NCBI GenBank assembly: GCA_019425655.1 | Contig: NQWY01024641.1 | Coordinates: 1-42,763 of the forward strand | Length of the DNA: 42,763 bases | Direction of reading: 5' to 3' | Source of the DNA: Rhizophagus prolifer | Taxonomy: Eukaryota > Glomeromycota > Glomeromycetes > Glomerales > Glomeraceae | Part shown: piece by piece, positions 42,247-42,763 of the stretch | Layout of the letters: every line of letters starts with the position of its first letter | How positions within the stretch are numbered: the stretch's first letter is position 1 | The notes under the pieces: generated by a model | The model's database searches: none | What the model was told of the DNA's origin: nothing | What the model saw: the letters and a program-made list of their open reading frames with translations, nothing else | Position numbers and translations under genes: made by a program

Positions 42247-42763
42247 ATGATGAAAAATGCACTTGTTTTTTTATTTATCTGTCTCATAAACAATATGGTG
42301 CTTGCACAAAAAATATCCAATAATATTACAAAATATTATGAGTTTGAACTTTGTGATTCTCCATATACAATTTCTATATTTAAAAGCAAAAAAAATAAAT
42401 TTTGGGGATTTGTTGATGTTGATTTAGAAAAAAAGAGGAAAAACAGCACGTACAAAAAAATTAAGAGTCGAATAAAAATAAATCCTATGAATACGCAGAA
42501 GATATTTATTGAACTAAATAAAGCGCAGATAGATTCTGTTACTAGCAATTATGATGACGACAGCCTTACTGTTTTGGACGGAGATTATCTCGCTATTAAG
42601 ATTTTAAGAAATAAAAAAATTGAAAAAATTGTTATTGAAAATATCTATCCGGTAAGTTCAAATGTGATAGAAAAGACACCTCTGAGAATTAAAGTCCAGA
42701 ATTGGTTAACTATATTGGATAATGAATTAAATTTAAAAAATATGTTATCGAATATAAAATCAA
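42247..42763 (+). CDS. Exported protein of unknown function, cut by window end
   Basis: ATG at 42247 (a second ATG follows at 42250) opens MMKNALVFLFICLINNMVLAQ, a signal peptide cleaved after LAQ. At least 150 further residues are open to the window end, mostly charged and beta-rich (for example KFWGFVDVDLEKKRK, LDGDYLAIKILRNKK). No family is recognised. It lies in the partner position after cassette 6 and may be a second partner or the first gene beyond the array. Confidence 0.6.
   Translation, partial: MMKNALVFLFICLINNMVLAQKISNNITKYYEFELCDSPYTISIFKSKKNKFWGFVDVDLEKKRKNSTYKKIKSRIKINPMNTQKIFIELNKAQIDSVTSNYDDDSLTVLDGDYLAIKILRNKKIEKIVIENIYPVSSNVIEKTPLRIKVQNWLTILDNELNLKNMLSNIKS

Noticed and set aside
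32401-42763. Transposon or prophage origin for the cassette array
   Set aside because: No transposase, integrase, terminal inverted repeat or structural phage gene is visible in the part shown; gene conversion within an array explains the repeats better.

Overview
The window looks like chromosome from a Chryseobacterium-type member of the Flavobacteriia (Weeksellaceae). The signs are AT-rich DNA, Bacteroidetes promoters of the TAnnTTTG type, a type IX secretion C-terminal domain, a mevalonate-pathway gene, a GOB-type subclass B3 metallo-beta-lactamase with the family's unusual Gln zinc ligand, an HU/HIG-type DNA-binding protein, and many lipoproteins.

Positions 1-20447 are mostly housekeeping genes in short units. 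They include purE (cut by the window edge) and purK, a DMT exporter, a TauE/SafE permease with its DUF1634 partner, the beta-lactamase, mvaD, an ABC exporter pair, a DEAD-box helicase, a sensor kinase, an S9 peptidase, secG, an HD phosphohydrolase and pepE. Convergent gene pairs share bidirectional hairpin terminators.

Positions 20448-24752 hold a TonB-dependent receptor and a beta-helix lipoprotein behind an odd A-rich spacer. Neither of these genes, nor pepE, has a convincing ATG start. Positions 24753-31095 return to core genes: threonylcarbamoyl-AMP synthase, CCA-adding enzyme, a GreA-like protein, thyA and an M1 aminopeptidase. Two distant spacers (8664-8930 and 25547-25766) carry the same two-part dispersed repeat on opposite strands.

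From about 31300 to the end is accessory DNA. An HU-like gene and an XRE regulator flank four in-phase ACGTACGT palindromes with a 22-bp period. Divergent from the regulator is a lipoprotein leader gene followed by an array of six cassettes. Each cassette has a roughly 100-bp near-identical segment (R1-R6, coding for a peptide ending INIVK-x-TDPC or similar), then a divergent C-terminal domain, then one or two small exported partner proteins, and usually a conserved hairpin terminator that abuts the next R segment. All six divergent domains keep a JAMM/MPN+ metalloprotease signature (Glu, His-x-His, Ser-x-x-Asp), though they share little else. Only the first follows a full leader; the second has a damaged partial leader copy; the others have none. 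This resembles orphan CT/immunity modules of polymorphic toxins, or silent cassettes of antigenic-variation loci, but with JAMM enzymes as the variable part. It is the strongest candidate in the window for an undescribed system.
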